Shown here in pieces: positions 44,783-55,928 of a DNA stretch of 64,000 nucleotides. The notes beneath the pieces are model-generated. The model saw only the letters and a program-made list of their open reading frames with translations, made no database searches and was not told where the DNA came from. The stretch covers positions 93,318-157,317 of the forward strand of contig WELA01005617.1 in NCBI GenBank assembly GCA_009602735.1, given 5' to 3'. The position numbers and the translations under genes were made by a program. Every line of letters begins with the position of its first letter. Positions within the stretch are counted from its first letter, which is position 1. The DNA is from Mesotaenium endlicherianum (Eukaryota; Streptophyta; Zygnematophyceae; Zygnematales; Mesotaeniaceae).

Positions 44783-45300
44783 TCTCAATCGCCCCCAAAT
44801 AAACCGGTCACCATAAGTCACCATCAGTCACCATCAATGGCCCTGAATCGAGGCCCGATGGAGGAAGTCCAAGGCAAGTTTAAGGTAGTCAACCTGGAGT
44901 CAACATCTGGAATGGAAGTGCTGACATATGCAATTACCCACAATTACGTGCTGCTATGTGCTGCTTGGTGCTGCTAGCTGTTACAAGACAAGTGCAAGAG
45001 TGTGTCGTAGCTTTACTCCTGGCCTTCAGTAGTAGTCCACAATGTACTGCAATGAAGCACCAGCAGGTTATTAGCAACTACATTTTGTAAGTAGTTTACT
45101 AATCAGATCCTAGAACTTAGCTTGGGACTATTGTAACAACTGAAGCAATTTAGCATTAAGATTTTATTACTCTCATTACTGTCTTACAAATGTGAATGTC
45201 GCTTGGGACAACCAAGCTTGCTGCTGAGACAATCAACTGAGGAATCTGAGACAATCAGATGCGTCGGCTAAGGCAATCAACTTGTACATTGTTGTTAATC
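44783..45300. other. Non-coding flank right of A2
   Basis: About 500 bp with no gene or element that I recognise; possibly the decayed upstream part of the retroelement fragment that follows. Confidence 0.4.
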
Positions 45301-45747
45301 AGTCTGTTAAGTGGGCATCCATGGTTCCATTGATTATCTGGCACACCTGGATTGCACAGAGAAGTTCATGATTCTATTGGGCAGACAGGAAGAGGTCATC
45401 TCTCACAAGGTCAGATCCACACAAGAAATCTCCGATCCAGCCAAACGTTTGACAGAAAGATTGAACTGGTGAAAATCCTAGAGGACATGCAATCTTGCGT
45501 TGTCAGTCATAGCTAGAGGTTACAAACTTCAGTGGACAGCTTCACCCCCCAGGTCTTTTGCTCAGGAGAACCACAACACAGTTCAGAAACACTTAGAGTT
45601 TACCAGAGACTTTATCCAAGAACTGGTGCTCATAGGAGCAGCTAGAGTGTGGACTAAGGCAACAACCACTCTGTGTCAGCCCACTACATGTGGTCGAGGG
45701 CAAGAAGCTCGGACTGATTCTAGACCTCAGTAGAGTGAATGCAGCTT
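45300..45747 (+). pseudogene. Fragment of a DIRS-like (or related) reverse transcriptase
   Basis: 45500-45660 reads IARGYKLQWTASPPRSF and then a charged helix with FIQELVLIGAARV. After a frameshift comes SPLHVVEGKKLGLILDLSRV. The pattern (pre-RT segment, then xPLxVVE..KLxLILDLxxVN) is that of the RT N terminus in DIRS-type elements. The match stops where the A4 LTR begins. No recombinase or other part is present in the window. Assignment rests on motif recognition only. Confidence 0.45.
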
Positions 45748-46869
45748 TAAAAATTGAATTGTCTTACCAATAGGCGGTTAACAATCAATAAACACCTTTA
45801 TATCAGCCAATAATTCCTAGGTATTTTCTGTTAACTACTTGAACAGCCCAAGACAATGCACTAGCGATAGACAATACTCGTAAGTCAAATGCAAGGAAAC
45901 AAGCATCAATCATGCAATCAATAATCTCATACATAAGCAAGGTTAGAAGACCGTTCGTATCAATGGCTTCTCGCCTTGGATTCAGATATCGCCCAGTTTG
46001 CTATACAAGAGCGTTGGCCTTGTTTCCGAATGCCGAACTCAAAAGCAATACCTAGCCTATGTACATGGAATGAGTATATTGTTCAATGGCAAGTGCGATG
46101 GCACCGCCTACCCGGGATTTAACCACGTTGGTAGGACCTCGGCTAACCAAATCCACAGCCATCTCCCATCATCCCAAATCGCCATCCATCTAGCATATCA
46201 CACTGATTTGCATGACTAGGTAGCTTGCTGCTACCGGACACGGAAGCCAGCTAACTGTCAAAGAATGTGTCAGCAAGCTGACCTAAGTTGTCTTCAGCGT
46301 GCTGATCTCGACTGAGTTATTAAACTTATTATTAAAAGTCCAACATACTGAATAATAACTAAAGTTTAGCAGACTGAATTTTATAACTACTATATATAAA
46401 TGAATATTATATTTACCGATTAACTGTTTCATTACAATCCCATCAACTTAAATTGTCGTTGCCTCAACAACACTAAACTGAAGAGCAAGGTATTAAGAAA
46501 ATTGACAGTCCCTTCTGCCTGCCTCTTGCTTCAACACCGTTGCCTAGCTGTGGGGATCACCAGTGGCAGCAAAATGTCACCTCCACACTTAGTCCACCAC
46601 CGTTGTGGAGTGCAAACAGAGAGACCCCCAGCAAGGCTTGACTGGAGGATGGTTTCTCAATCTAGGGAGATGAACCTGGGGCCCCAAAGTTAGGAAACTG
46701 AGATCTGGAACTAGACCTGGACAACCCTCTAGGTCTGTTAGCTAGCCTCCTAAAGAACCCTGTTTGTTTTAAAGATGGACCACGGGATGAATGGAGGATT
46801 GCAGCCTGCTCTTTAACCACCTGGGTGTTGATTTCTACATAGACAGGCAACCCAGTACGATGCTAAATT

Positions 46870-49800
46870 TCATTGGCAAGGAGCACATGTCCCTGACTGA
46901 AGGGGGTGGCCAGCATACTTGTGGTCCACACCGCGCGCTTCCCTCCTTTGAGTTCTGTCCTCTTGGGATTTTTGCCTATCTCTGCTGCTAAGTACAGTCA
47001 AATTTGCTTCTTTCTCTGCCTGGGCAGGTGGGCTGGGCGACCAAGCGCGAGGTCCTGTTGCCGCGACAGTGGGGGTCACAGTCCATGCTCTTGGCCCCCT
47101 AGGAGTCCCTGCCTCTGCCTGTCCTTGGGTCTCCTGAGCTCCAGCGGTTGATGCCTCTCCCCTACCCTGTTCTTCTTCCTCATCCTCCTCATTTTCCTCT
47201 TCTGAGAGGGTAGGGGTCTCATCCACCAAGTCATCCTGCTCCCTGGTAGACATGGAAAAATCAACTAACCGCCCTTTCTTAAAACGAGCTGGGAGTTGCT
47301 TGGCCTTCAGCCTGCTCCCTAGCTGACATGTTCAGTTTGTAAGCATTCTGGCCGACACGGCGCACCACCGAATATGGACCAACCCACACCGGACCAAGCT
47401 TTTTCTTAACCACACCAGGCAGATACAGGTGTTGCGAATGCAGTTTGACCAAATTTCCCTTAGAAAATGTCAGTTGGCGACAGTGTTGATTAGCATATGT
47501 TTGTTGATTCTCTTGGGCTTTGTGCAGGTTCTGTTGGACTTTTGACAAGGTGTCAGCAAACTCCTGAGTCAACTGAAGGGAGATCGGGTTGTCAATTCCC
47601 TTAGGGTAAGTTAAAGACTCCCCTAGCACATCTAAAGGAGGCTTGGGAGCTCTACCCAGACTAAGTTCAAAAGGGGTCTTTCCCGTTGACGCATGCACCG
47701 CGCCGTTGACCTAAAAGTGAATTTGAGGCAAGAGGTCATCCCAATTATCTTGTTTTTGGTTAATATATGCTCTCAGCACCTCTTGCAAACCTCGATTAGT
47801 TCTCTTAGTCTACCCATCAGTTTGAGGGTGGTTTGCTGTGCTGAGCAACTGTTGGACTCCCATTAGCTCTTCAGCACTCAGAGGTTAATTTTGAGTCCCT
47901 GTCCGAGATAATATTGGAAGGTAGCCCATGTTGGCATACTACATGGTAGTAAAACTGTCTTGCAATTTTGAGTGCAGTCACCTTGACATTGGTGGGGATG
48001 AAAATGACCATTTTTGTCAAGTTATGTACTACTACCAGTATTGAATCATGCCCAGTGGCAGTTCTTAGTAGTGTTACCACCCAGACCATGGATATTGTTT
48101 CCCATCGTCCAGCTGGAATGGATAGTGGTTGCAAAATTTCTCCGAGTGGTGTGTTTCTAGACCTGTTTTTCTGACATTGATCACAAGACATATTTCAAGA
48201 TCTTCCGATGCAACCCTTCTTAGTGGTATTGTTTTGCCAGTTTGCCAAATATTTTGGCCTGCCCCAAATGTCCTCCTAGTAAACTGTTATGTACTTCACT
48301 CAATAAAAGTGACCTTATTTCCAAGTTGTTAGGAATTACCAACTTCAGCCTGCCTGAGGTGGTTTTGATTACCCACACCCCTCTCTTTAGCTTATACCCG
48401 AGTGCAGTAGCAAGACACACACCATCAGTGGGCCTGGGCTCAAATGTTGGGTCAAAAGGTAGGCTTTCCTAAGTTGTTCAAGGAAGGACTTTTTGACATT
48501 TAATGAAGTGAGTGCACAAAGGACTTTATCTACAGCATGCTGATCAAAGTTCCTTTTGTGCAAGTCACGTCTTCTTGAGAGTGCATCAGCAGGAATCAAC
48601 TTCTGTGGTTTGTAGTCAATCTGGACTTGGAACTGCTTCAGCATCTGGCTCCAGCGGTTCTCCCACCTTGACAGCTTGGACTTCGTTTGAAAATGAGTGA
48701 GAGGTAGATGATTTCTAATTACCTTAAAAGCTTTGCCATGTAAGTATGCTCTCCACTGTTTGAGAACATGAATGATAGCCAGCAGCTCTTTATCGTGCAC
48801 AAAATAGCTAATTGCAGCTGGATTGAATTTCATAGACTCATACAGCACAAGGTGCCATTCTTGCTTTACGTTACCATCCTTTGTGGTTTTGACGGGAGGC
48901 TGCAACAAAATAGCACCCATGGCAAAGTCAGAAGCATCAGTAACCACCTGCACAAGTTTGCTGGGGTCATACACAGCTAAGACTGGGGCAGAACGGAGGT
49001 CATCTTTAAGGGTCTGGAAAGCAGCTTGCGGCTCTTCCCCCCACACATACCCTATGTCCTTGGTGAGATCAGTCAGTTTACTGACCTTTGTGGAATAATT
49101 CTTAATTAATCTCCTATAATAGTTAGCCAACCCGAATAAGGATATAAACTCTGAGACAGACTGTGGTATTGGCCAGTCCCTTATAATCTGGACTTTCTTT
49201 GGATCCACACTGATGCCTTCTTATCTGACAACGTGTCCCAAGAATTCAATACTCTCTTTAAAGAAATCACACTTGCTCATTTTGGCATATTACTAATTCT
49301 TTATTAGAGTGTCCATTACTGTCTTCAAGTGCTCAGCATGCTTAGCTTCATTTTTAGAAAGGATTAAAATATCATTCAAGAAGACTCACACAAACTTATC
49401 CAAGTAAGGCCTGAAAATGTATTTCATAGCACCCATAACGGTTACAAGAGCATTAGTCAGTCCAAATGGTATCACATTAAACTCATGGTGTCCATAACGT
49501 GTGCGGGAAGCAGTCTTGTGTTCATCCCCCTTAGCAATTTTGATTTGATGTAGCCGCTTTTAAGATCATCTTCCTGAACACGTTAGCACCAGATAGAGTA
49601 TCAAGCAAGTCCTTGATTCTGGGTAAAGCATACTTGTTCTTTACTGTACTTCTGTTAAAAGCTCTGTAATCCACACACATTCGCATACTCCCATCCTTTT
49701 TCTTAACAAATGAGATGGGTGATTTATTGGGAGAAATATAACCATTTTTCTCCAGCTCTGCAGTCTGTGTTTTTAAACTTTCACTCTCTACATAAGACAA

Positions 49801-50585
49801 GCCATATGTGCGTTGCCACTCCCAAGTAATAAATCAATCTTATGATCTACTTTCCTCTTAGGAGGCAATTCCGGAGACATATTAAGAACATCAGTATACT
49901 GAGCAACAATTTTTTGCAGTGGTAGGGCGCTCTGGAGGGCTCACCTTTTTCTTAACCAATTCTTCAAGTTGAGGAGGTATCCTTTAGCTGCAGACAGAAC
50001 ATTCTGTCTTCCTTCTGGTTCCAGCTTTCGATGAATTCCATTGCATTCAGCAATTTGAATCCTCCTGGAAGCCTCTTCTTTTCCTTCAATTGTCATCCAT
50101 ACAAGACAAGAGGAAGAGCACTGGTGGGTGCCAAGTTAGTCTGCCAATCACTGGCTCCTCACTTCAACTGTACCTCTGCTCCAACACACTTCAGCTTGAT
50201 GTTTATTAAGCCAGGACCTTCCTAGCACGAGATCATAAAAGCCAGTGTTGAGTACCCCAAATGTAATGGTTTTAGATAGATTTGCAATGCCATAACCTCA
50301 CTGAACCTCAATAGGTTTGGTTAGAACTCCTCCTGGGATACTTGAAGCGTCTCCAAAATTTATATTCCCTTGGGTGACAGTAGGCAGCCTTAGCTGCTTA
50401 ACTAAGTCCTTATGGATAAAAGTATGTGACACCCCTCCGTCAACAAATGCCCTCACCTTCCTGCCTGCAATCATACAATGGCGTGCGATAGAGGGCACTG
50501 ATTTTTCTTGACTTTCGCATTGTTCTTCTGACTTAGCAAAGAAATGTCGGACATCAGGTGGAATAAGATTATCCTGAGTGTGCAC
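46870..50585 (-). pseudogene. A4 protease, RT, RNase H, integrase and extra-ORF remnants
   Basis: Protease: KVRAFVDGGVSHTFIHKDLV. RT: VDYRAFNRSTVKNKYALPRI. RNase H region: VTDASDFAMGAILLQPPV and KLSRWENRWSQMLKQF. Integrase: SMVWVVTLLRTATGHDSILV and IISDRDSKLTSE. The C-terminal module YSVVRRVGQNAYKLNMSA jumps by deletion into the extra ORF, of which the part MSTREQDDLVDETPTLSEEE with its acidic run survives. Frames are broken throughout. Confidence 0.78.
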
Positions 50586-50882
50586 ACTCTGGAGGTCTAT
50601 ATTGCTGATGATCTCCTTTATCTATTTGTCAAGCATGCATAGTGAATCCAGTTCAGCAGGACCCATCATACCTGCTACGAGGGAAGCTAGCGATGACTCT
50701 ATATCTCTAGCATCCTCACAGTCAGTAGACTGGATTACTGACTATTGGTGTCTTACAAAAGCTGATCCTTTTTCTTGACCTTGGAAGGTGCTTCCTAGGA
50801 TACTGCTCTCTGTAGTGACCCAACTCCTAGCAGTGGCAGCAAATAGATTTTGCTGAGGCTGGTCTCGGCTTAGTTCTACCAC

Positions 50883-51385
50883 TGTAGTGAGACAGATAGA
50901 TAAACTACTTAGTGAAATATAATACTTTATCTATTCAAGACAAGGATCTTTGAACACAAGTGGTAGCTTCTTGAAAGAGAGATGGCTTCTTGAAAGTTAA
51001 TATATTTATGGATTTTGGCAAGTACAAGAGTGATTCTGGAATGTCTTTCTATGTTCTAGCTCTTGTTTATATACTTGCTACATAAGTAATTTCTAGGAAG
51101 GTGTATGTTGATGTGTTGGCACCCAACACATCCCAAAACTTGCCACCTCTTTCTAGAATAATGTACACATGTCCTTTTGACCTAAAAATGGCACATTTGA
51201 CTTTTGCCACGTGGAGTTCTTCTAGGTCTTTCCTCTAACTTCAAAAATGCCTTGAAAGGTTCAAAGGACATGAACCAATTCACTAGAGTACCTGTTCACA
51301 CTTGAATCCACACAACACTACTCCAAATATATTTGAAAACATTAAAATATATGCAAACTAATATATAATGACTCAAATCACTACA
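50883..51385 (-). repeat. Solo LTR of the element C family inside A4 gag
   Basis: 503 bp, TGTAGTGAGACA ... AATCACTACA on the plus strand, matching the complement of element C's 5' LTR. ACCAC at 50878-50882 and 51386-51390 is a perfect 5-bp duplication. No internal sequence remains, as expected after LTR-LTR recombination. Confidence 0.92.
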
Positions 51386-51390
51386 ACCAC

Positions 51391-52052
51391 CACGTCTTCC
51401 ATAACCACCTGGGGAGTATCCACCTCTCCCTCTAGTCTGCATAGCATTACACTCATACTCATACTCCTCCCACTGATCATCCTCAGCTTGATCTCCTTCA
51501 GTTGCATTGTAGGAACCATGTGGCTTTTTAATAATCTTAGATATTAAAGCATTACACTGGCGCTTGTGATTGGAATCCTGCTAATCCCAAGCATCAACAT
51601 CCTGAATCAAGTCAACCGGTTTCTCATATTTCTTTTCAGAAAAATGACCTAAGACCTCGGGCTTCAAGCCATACCTGAAGTAGGCTATTCTACACCGTTT
51701 TGGCAATTCCGGCTGCTTCATCATGTTCTCCTGGGACTTTTGAGCAAACTCAGCAATTGAAGTGGTCTGCTTCTGTGTCAAGAAATCATTGCATAGATAG
51801 CTTTCTCCTGCTGATTGATAAAATCAAAATTCTCATGCAACTTCTCGACAAACTCTACCCAAGTAGGGTCACCGAGTTATTGAGCCTTACGCTCTTCTTT
51901 CCAATACAGCCACCAGTCTGCTGCACTGCCTTTCAATAGAGCACCAGTGTGCCTGACTTTCTCGTAGTCTTGCAGTTCTGGGTAGTTCTCCACCCACTGC
52001 TCAACATCAGCAAGAAACTTGATTAGGTAGTACTTTTTGTTTCCCTCAGGGT
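51391..52052 (-). pseudogene. A4 gag, C-terminal half
   Basis: Contains KKYYLIKFLADVEQWVENYP and SAADWWLYWKEERKAQ, collinear with A2 gag. It joins the N-terminal half at 63243-63896 if the sequence between is removed. Confidence 0.8.
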
Positions 52053-52248
52053 TATCATGCATTATGGGGTTGGACACGTCTAATCTATGTAAGCAACACA
52101 CAAGTGGACAAGCAAGACTTCCCATGGCAAAAGCAAAAATGCATGCGGCCTTATGGCCAAAAAGAAGGTCAGTTGTCAAATGTTTTTATTCCCCCCCCAG
52201 TTTTTAGCCTCCAGCTGATGAGCTGATAATGCTACCGCTAGCTAACTC

Positions 52249-52527
52249 TCAGCAGTCATTACAAAACCAATCTCTTGCGGGTACACGCTCCAAAGATGGG
52301 TCAAGGCAGCCGATGTGGAAGCCAAGGTTGCAGCTGTCGCAGAGCAGCATCTTGGCCTTCTTGCCAGGGCTGTGGCAGATCTGGCACGCCCAGTCCTTGG
52401 GAGGCCGCGCGTCGCGGGGACGAACCTGCGCATCAAGGTAAGGAAGGTGGCATGGTCCACAGTTCTTTGTGTGGTCCTTGTGAAGACGGCCATCTGCGCC
52501 TTCCAACTCTAATACTCTCGGCGCCAA
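52249..52527 (-). CDS. PHD finger at the C terminus of element D pol
   Basis: The last 47 residues form a textbook C4HC3 PHD finger: CQIC, then MLLCDSCNLGFHIGC, and finally DWFCNDC and the stop TGA. Within this 92-codon segment the ligands are Cys48, Cys51, Cys63, Cys66, His71, Cys74, Cys89 and Cys92, with standard spacing. PHD fingers read histone H3 tails (often lysine 4 methylation state) or recruit partners. At the end of an integrase-bearing polyprotein it occupies the place of the chromodomain in chromoviruses, so a role in target-site choice is likely (inference). The finger has no lesion. A decayed stretch (52540-52880) separates it from the integrase core. Confidence 0.9.
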   Translation of the reverse strand: MAPRVLELEGADGRLHKDHTKNCGPCHLPYLDAQVRPRDARPPKDWACQICHSPGKKAKMLLCDSCNLGFHIGCLDPSLERVPARDWFCNDC

Positions 52528-52879
52528 GGCACGCTTGACGCGCAGGATGACTTGCGATCTGTTGTTTTCTTTGTCTGGCGTCGCAGGTACACGTAGTCAC
52601 CTGCAAAAAACTACAACACGATAGGCTCCTCCACGAGGCATGGCATATCCAAGCGTTTCGCGATGCTGAGTAATACTGAGGTTGTCCATGGTCATGGGCA
52701 TCAGGCGCTGGAACAGCTGAGCATGTAGCCCTCTAAATTTTGCAAGGGTGGCATACCACCAGGCCACTCCACCTTGTGTATGCAACTAGGAAAGGTCCTC
52801 GTGCACGCTTCCACTCGCGGGTGAGGGTGCGTGAGTGTGTGTGGGCGCACTCCCCGCACCCTCTCCCCTTTCACCATGT

Positions 52880-53661
52880 GTCGGGATTGTCCAAGTCCAA
52901 GACACTGTTAGCCACGGTCTTGGCTGCGGCGGGCAGCATCGGCTGGCGTCCATAAAGGAGGAAGTAGAAAGAATGCGAGGCCAAGGAGGCCTAGCGACGT
53001 AATTGTATCCCATAGCCAGCCACGGGAGTGCGTCGTCCCAATGGGTGCTGTCGTGGGTCAGGCAGTACTTGCGCAGCCCCAGCTTTACGGTCTGAACCAT
53101 GCGCTCTGCAAGGCCGTCAGCCTGGGGGTGATCGCGGGAGGTGATGCGGTGGTCGATCATGGAGCACTCCAGCAGCTTTTGAAAGCTGCCCTGGAACTCC
53201 TTGCCCTGGTCGGTTAGCACCTCAGCGCAGCCGCCAAAACGGCTAAGGACCTGATCAAGGAACGCCTGAGCGATCCCCTCACTGGCCTTGCTGGGCAAGG
53301 GCACGAGGTCGATCCACTTGGACAAGTGCTCGATTATAACCAAGACGTAGAGGTTGTCTCGGCGGGACTCGGGTAACTCCCCAGCCAAGTCCAATGACCA
53401 CCAATTAAACAGCTCCTGAATGGGCAGGGGGCTGAGGGCAACAGTGCGCGCTGTGAAGCTTGAGAGCACACAATCACAGAGAGTGCAGCTGCTGACGACG
53501 TCGGCCACAACCTTGGCCATGCCATGCCACCAGTACTCTGCCTGCAGCAGGCTGAGAGTGCGCTTGACACCGAAGTGTCCAAGGGCCTCATGAACAGTGC
53601 GAACCAGCTCGCTGCGTATAGCAGGCTCAGGGACCACCAGAACTGAATTGTTGGCCATCAC
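52880..53661 (-). pseudogene. Element D integrase
   Basis: HHCC zinc finger HEALGHFGVKRTLSLLQAEY ... CTLCDC; catalytic core WWSLDLAGELPES (first Asp), VLTDQGKEFQGSFQ (second Asp) and HPQADGLAERMVQ (Glu), i.e. a complete DDE set. A frameshift near 52985 puts the following FLLYGRQPMLPA segment in another frame, closing with TGA near 52880. This follows the usual Ty3/gypsy order after RNase H. Confidence 0.85.
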
Positions 53662-53676
53662 ACGCCTTAGTCAACC

Positions 53677-54405
53677 CTACATAAAGACGAAATCCTGGCT
53701 GCGCTTGAGGACGCGGTCGCGCTCCCTCGTGTCCATGCCTAGCGCCAGCTCCTTAGTAGCGACATACTGCAGCAACGCGCCATTGTCCCACACGTCCTCA
53801 GGCCCGCGCTGCCAACTGTCCTGCTCTGCTGCTGCTGCCCATGCCAGACGCCTTGTATTGACCACCACCAAGTCGCGGTTGATGAGCCCCGCGGGCCGCG
53901 CATTGCTGTCCATCGTGAAGGCCAAGAAAGCTGCCGCATGCCAGGCCACTGGCTCGTCCTCATCGTGCTGGGCCACGGTCAAATCCTTGGACGAGGGCAG
54001 CGGGTTGCGGCTGAGGCCGTCGGCGTCCATGTTGGTTGAGCCTGGGCGGTGGTGCACGTCAAATGTGTACTCTTGCAGAATGAGTGCCCACCGCGCGTAC
54101 TTGCCTGTAAGGCGCTCCAATGTCATGAGCCATTTGAGCGGCTGATGTTTGGTGACGAGACGGAAGTAGGTGCCGTAGAGGTAATGCCTGAAGTGCACGA
54201 TTGTCCAGACCGCTGCCAGGCACTCCCTCTTATAAGAGCCATAGTTGGCCTCGGCGCGGTTGTTGCTGCGGCTGGCGTACACCACCACGTGCTTGCAGCC
54301 GTCGTGCTCCTGAACCAGCACTGCTCCCAGCCCTGCCTGCGACCAGTCAATGTGGAGGATGAAGGGCTTAGTGTGGTCAGGTTGCCGCAGCACTGGGGCG
54401 CTCAC
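53677..54405 (-). pseudogene. Element D RNase H
   Basis: Segments FILHIDWSQAGLGAVLVQ, YASRSNNRAEANYGSYKREC and HHRPGSTNMDADGLSR mark a Ty3/gypsy RNase H followed by the connection to integrase. The usual TDHQPL box reads TKHQPL, losing one acidic residue. The frame is shared with RT and integrase; TAG and TGA stops separate it from integrase (53677 and 53671). Confidence 0.83.
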
Positions 54406-54450
54406 CAGTAGCTCCTTGAGCTTATCGAACGCCGCCTGCTGCTTTGCTCC

Positions 54451-55569
54451 TCATATGTAGGCCACCCCCTTTTGCAGCAAATCGTTGAGTGGCTTAGCAA
54501 GCTCGCTGAAGCCAGGCAGGAAGCGGCGGTCGTAGTTGGCGATCCCAAGGAAGGCCCTCAGCTGCAAGATGTCGGTAGGCGGCGGGATGCCTGTGATGGC
54601 CGAGATCTTGGCCAGCTGCAATGCCAAGCCACTGGAGGAGAGAGGATGCCCAAGGTACTCCACCTCTCGGGTCCCAAAAGTGCACTTCCTTGGATGGCAC
54701 TTGAGCCCAACGGCCTCCAAGCGATCCAGGACGGCGGTGATGTGCGCCGCGTGCTCCTCGAACGTCTCACAGAAGACGAGCACGTCATCAATGTAGCACC
54801 GGGCAAAGGATAGCCCTGCTAGCTCCTTATCTATGACTCGTTGGAAGGTAGCTGGAGCATTCTTCAGCCCGAAGGGCATCACCCTCCACTTATAGAGGCG
54901 TTGTGCCCCCCAGAACGCTGTCTTGTGCTGGTCCTCCTCCGCAGTAGGTATCTGGTTGAAGCCCTACCTCAAGGCCAGCACCAAGAACCCTGTGCACGTG
55001 CCAATGTCATCAAAGATCTTGTCAGGGGTAGGCATAGAATATCTGTCCTGCTCAGTGACCTCGTTCAGCTTTCGATAGTCACCGCACATTCTTTTCTCAG
55101 ATCAATTGCCTAAGGCATCCTTCTTCGCCGGCATGACCGTAGGGGCCGCGAAGGTAGAGGAGAACTCCCGAATAAGCTTGTTCCCCAGCTTGCATGTCTG
55201 CGTGCTGATCAAGCCGTCCTCAAAGTGACTGTAGCGGTATCGCTTTTGGAAGATGGGTACGTCTGCCGTGAGGCGGAGCCTCATGGGGTCGCCAGTGTAG
55301 CGCCCCAAGTCATGCATGCCACTGGCAAAGCAGACACTGCGCCGAGCATCGAGCATCTTTGTCAGCTGCGTTGCCTGCTCCGCGGTAAGGGTCCCCCCTA
55401 GCTTCCATGTAGGGGCTGCTGGAGGCGGTGCCTGCCCTGCACCTATCGCCTCGTGGGTTGCTGCGGTGCTCTGCCCTCCTGCCGACGTTGCCTGTATGCT
55501 GGCAGAGAGCGGCTGGCTTGCCTCTGCTCCTGCTGGCATCTGCTGGCACCTGCTGGCGCCTGCTGGCAC
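54451..55569 (-). pseudogene. Element D reverse transcriptase
   Basis: 55569-55102 gives the N-terminal segment (LTAEQATQLTKMLDARRSVC; ISTQTCKLGNKLIREFSSTF; APTVMPAKKDA), then a TGA at 55102. The palm continues MCGDYRKLNEVTEQDRYSMP, is interrupted by TAG at 54966, and resumes with FNQIPTAEEDQHKTAFW, MMPFGLKNAPATF and the catalytic CYIDDVLVF. Thumb segments (LGHPLSSSGLAL; LRAFLGIANYDRRFLPGF) run to a TGA at 54451. The catalytic Asp pair is intact. All three stops fall where Gln or Trp would fit the family, without any frameshift. Confidence 0.87.
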
Positions 55570-55615
55570 CTGCTGGCGCTTGCTGGCACCTGCCTTGCGG
55601 CTGCCTGCTGTCCAG
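55520..55615. repeat. Decamer tandem repeat between methyltransferase and RT
   Basis: About six to eight copies of a 10-bp unit close to CCTGCTGGCA/CCTGCTGGCG. Because 10 is not a multiple of three, every gained or lost unit changes the frame. The upstream methyltransferase frame and downstream RT frame differ by one step, and the switch happens here. Confidence 0.88.
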
Positions 55616-55928
55616 TCGGAGCCGCTTGCCGGTGTGCAAGAGGAAAAAGAAAGGGGGAGCGATGCGGCTCCCTAGCCCGCTGTGTCCCCTCCCTAGGCCG
55701 TCCCCCCCCCAGCGGGCCAGAGTCGGCGTCGGAGGCGGTTGGCGGCTGGTACGGGCGGCAAGGAGGAGCCTGCGGGGCGAGCCCTTCCCGCTGGGAGCGC
55801 CAGTGGGTACCGGATGGAGGGCAAGCGCTGTCGTCCTCGGGAAAGCGATCGTCTGGCGCGTCCAGGCGACAAGGGAGCTCGGGATGGCGGCCGTCCCAAT
55901 AGAGGGAAGTCAAGGCCTGCGTCTGCAA

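Noticed and set aside
15350-46440. Repeated ~700-bp units as a tandem-repeat or CRISPR-like array
   Set aside because: They are LTRs of family A with TG...CA ends, primer sites and target duplications, in both orientations.
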